A DNA stretch of 6,790 nt from Tateyamaria sp. GTDB taxonomy: Bacteria > Pseudomonadota > Alphaproteobacteria > Rhodobacterales > Rhodobacteraceae. The translations under genes were made by a program, and so were the position numbers. Positions 5,042 through 6,790 of the stretch are shown one piece after another. Below the pieces are notes generated by a model. That model made no database searches and was not told the origin of the DNA. It saw only the letters and a list, made by a program, of their open reading frames with translations. Location of the stretch: positions 1-6,790 of the forward strand of contig JABITU010000211.1 in the NCBI GenBank assembly GCA_018668195.1, given 5' to 3'. Within the stretch, counting starts at the first letter, position 1. Each line of letters starts with the position of its first letter.

Positions 5042-6781
5042 TCAGGCAGGCGCAGCGTCTTCAAGCCTAAGCTGAACTGAACTTCGCCCTCGGAAGGTGT
5101 TGATTTCTAATCGTCCTGCCAAATGGAAAAGACCGGCGCCGGGATCAGTCAATGCAGGCCCAAGCGCATTTTCAAATGCGCCAAAGGCGATCCCGTCTAT
5201 CCGCGCACCACCCCGAGTGCCGAAGGTGAACTTGAGGTGATTTTCGCCAACGCGTTTTGCATGCAGAATACGCATCGCCGAAAAAGCATAGCGCGGCGCA
5301 GACGCACCAGCGCCAAATGGTCCAGCGGCATCAATCTGTTGCACCAATTCTACAGAGGCCGCGTCGGGCATCAGCATTCCGTCGAGGCGCAGGTCAGACG
5401 GCCCGAGCGTGTCTGCACCCTGCCGCGCCAACAGTTCTCCCAGCCGGTTCATCGCTGCGTCGATCTTGTCTTCGGCTACGGTCAGGCCCGCGGCCATCTT
5501 GTGGCCGCCGCCCTTAATTAACAGTCCTTCGGCAGCCAAACGTTGAATAGGTGCACCCAAATCTATGCCCGAAACAGAGCGGCCCGAACCCTTGCCAATG
5601 CCGTCTTCCACCCCGATGACGACGGCAGGGCGATGAGTTGCTTCCTTTAGACGCGCAGCCACAATTCCAACGACGCCTGGATGCCATCCAGGCCCCGCGG
5701 CCCAAGCCAGCGGCCCATCGCTGCCGCGCGCTTCGCATTGTGTCAGAGCTTGGTCGCGCACGGTGGCTTCGATGTCGCGACGTTCAGCGTTGAGAGTATT
5801 TAGCCGCTCAGCCAGCGCGGCGGCTTCGTGTGGGTCTTCAGTGGCCAGCAAACGTGCGCCCAAATCAGCTTGCCCGATACGCCCCCCCGCGTTGATCCTT
5901 GGCCCAAGCATATAGCCCAAATGATAAGCTGTGGGCGCTGTATCCATGCCTGCCGCGTCCGAAAGTGCCACGAGCCCTGCACGTGCCCGACGCGCCATCA
6001 CGGTTAAACCTTGGCGTACTAAGGCGCGATTGACACCAACAAGTGGGGCCACATCTGCGACCGTGGCAAGGGCAACAAGATCGAGAAACGCCATAAGGTC
6101 GGGCCCGGTCTTGCCCGCGCTGCGCAACTGTCGTCCCGTTTCAACCAGCAACAAAAATACGACTGCGGCTGCACAAAGATGCGCGAGCGATCCGTTCTCG
6201 TCCTGCCGATTGGGATTTACCACAGCAGCAGCGCGAGGCAACGTCTCGGATCCCAAGTGGTGATCAAGCACAACCACATCCGCGCCGACTGCTGCGTCGA
6301 TCGGCCCGTGCGAGAGTGTGCCGCAATCCACGCAAATAATAAGGTCGTGCGCAGCAGCAAGCTGGGCCATTGCAGCCTCGTTGGGGCCGTAGCCTTCGTC
6401 GATCCGGTCCGGCACATACAGCGTGGCCGCAATTTCAAAGTGTCTAAACCATGTCAAAAGCAATGCAGCAGATGCCCCACCGTCCACATCGTAATCCGCA
6501 AAGATTGCGATACGCTGGCGTTTGGTCACGGCTGCAAGAACACGAGCGGCAGCTGTTTCCATATCGCGAAGGCTGCGTGGGTCGGGCATTAGATCACGCA
6601 AGGTGGGCGCAAGATAGGCATCGGCATCCGCTGCTGAAACACCAGACCGCGCAAGAATTTGACATATCGCCGGGGGCAGGTCTGTTGTCTGGGCAAGTGC
6701 CTCAACGGCGCGCATCGTGTCGGCCCCTGGGCCAATCCAGGCACGTCCTGTCAGCGAGGTCTCAACCCCCAGAAACGCCAC
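5042..6781 (-). CDS. recJ: Single-stranded-DNA-specific exonuclease RecJ
   Basis: This 579-residue protein, close to the usual RecJ length (577 in E. coli), degrades single-stranded DNA 5' to 3' in recombination and repair, using divalent metal ions. DHH-phosphoesterase motifs are intact: IFADYDVDGGASA (D96, D98, D100), CVDCG (D152), LDHH (D173, H174, H175) and LDLVALATVADVAPL (D234, D243). GPRINAGGRIG (293-303) follows, then a DHHA1 domain with IKGGGHKMAAG (422-432). A C-terminal OB-fold-like domain (about 460-575) contains ENHLKFTF and ends LRLEDAAPA. The proposed start is GTG (6781-6779), giving MAFLGVETSLTG, which resembles relatives. Only nine bases of upstream sequence remain and the frame stays open to the window edge, so a start further upstream cannot be excluded. 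It runs in the same direction as tRNA-Glu, 101 bases away, and no clear terminator separates them. Confidence 0.96.
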   Translation of the reverse strand: MAFLGVETSLTGRAWIGPGADTMRAVEALAQTTDLPPAICQILARSGVSAADADAYLAPTLRDLMPDPRSLRDMETAAARVLAAVTKRQRIAIFADYDVDGGASAALLLTWFRHFEIAATLYVPDRIDEGYGPNEAAMAQLAAAHDLIICVDCGTLSHGPIDAAVGADVVVLDHHLGSETLPRAAAVVNPNRQDENGSLAHLCAAAVVFLLLVETGRQLRSAGKTGPDLMAFLDLVALATVADVAPLVGVNRALVRQGLTVMARRARAGLVALSDAAGMDTAPTAYHLGYMLGPRINAGGRIGQADLGARLLATEDPHEAAALAERLNTLNAERRDIEATVRDQALTQCEARGSDGPLAWAAGPGWHPGVVGIVAARLKEATHRPAVVIGVEDGIGKGSGRSVSGIDLGAPIQRLAAEGLLIKGGGHKMAAGLTVAEDKIDAAMNRLGELLARQGADTLGPSDLRLDGMLMPDAASVELVQQIDAAGPFGAGASAPRYAFSAMRILHAKRVGENHLKFTFGTRGGARIDGIAFGAFENALGPALTDPGAGLFHLAGRLEINTFRGRSSVQLRLEDAAPA

Positions 6782-6790
6782 TGCAATCTC

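Noticed and set aside
5123..5521. Open frames antisense to recJ
   Set aside because: They lie wholly inside recJ, show basic low-complexity composition and resemble no family; the recJ frame carries all the conserved motifs.

Overview
The window reads as chromosomal DNA of an alphaproteobacterium, most likely a marine member of the Roseobacter group (Rhodobacteraceae). This rests on protein-level resemblance (RecJ beginning FLGVETSLTG, the DUF3572 protein, the H-NOX beginning MHGLINRAIQCF), moderate GC content and dense gene packing. It is an inference from recalled family sequences, not from a search. No mobile element, CRISPR array, rRNA or large repeat is visible, and there is no gene-free stretch over 300 bases.

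Layout from left to right. (1) Positions 1-350, minus strand, hold the N-terminal part of a PleD-like response regulator, cut by the window edge. Its receiver domain has Ser where the phospho-acceptor Asp should be. (2) Divergently, a DUF3572 gene (450-728) overlaps a HAD-family, phosphoglycolate-phosphatase-like hydrolase (719-1429), so the two are probably translationally coupled. (3) After a 108-base gap with a perfect dyad comes a 520-residue COG5598 (MttB-superfamily) methyltransferase (1538-3100). It has no in-frame amber codon and no corrinoid protein beside it. (4) After a 105-base gap comes a two-gene operon: an H-NOX-fold protein (3206-3790) whose stop overlaps the start of a diguanylate cyclase with an H-NOX-associated (HNOBA) N-terminal domain and a GGDEF C-terminal domain (3787-4827). 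(5) Convergent to these, on the minus strand, lie tRNA-Glu(UUC) (4866-4940) and recJ (5042-6781).

The main point of interest is signalling. Two cyclic-di-GMP-type modules lie within 4.5 kb, and both have lost the classical input residues. The receiver lacks its phospho-acceptor (D to S at residue 53). The H-NOX protein lacks the proximal heme histidine (Pro at residue 104) and all three residues of the YxSxR heme-propionate motif (Cys, Cys, Ile), yet its partner cyclase keeps an intact GGDEF active site and RxxD inhibitory site. The cysteine-rich H-NOX (a CxxC near the N-terminus and a CxC where YxS should be) may therefore sense something other than NO through heme, for example redox state or a metal, or may act only as a protein partner. 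This is an inference. The remaining genes look like ordinary housekeeping or metabolic genes.
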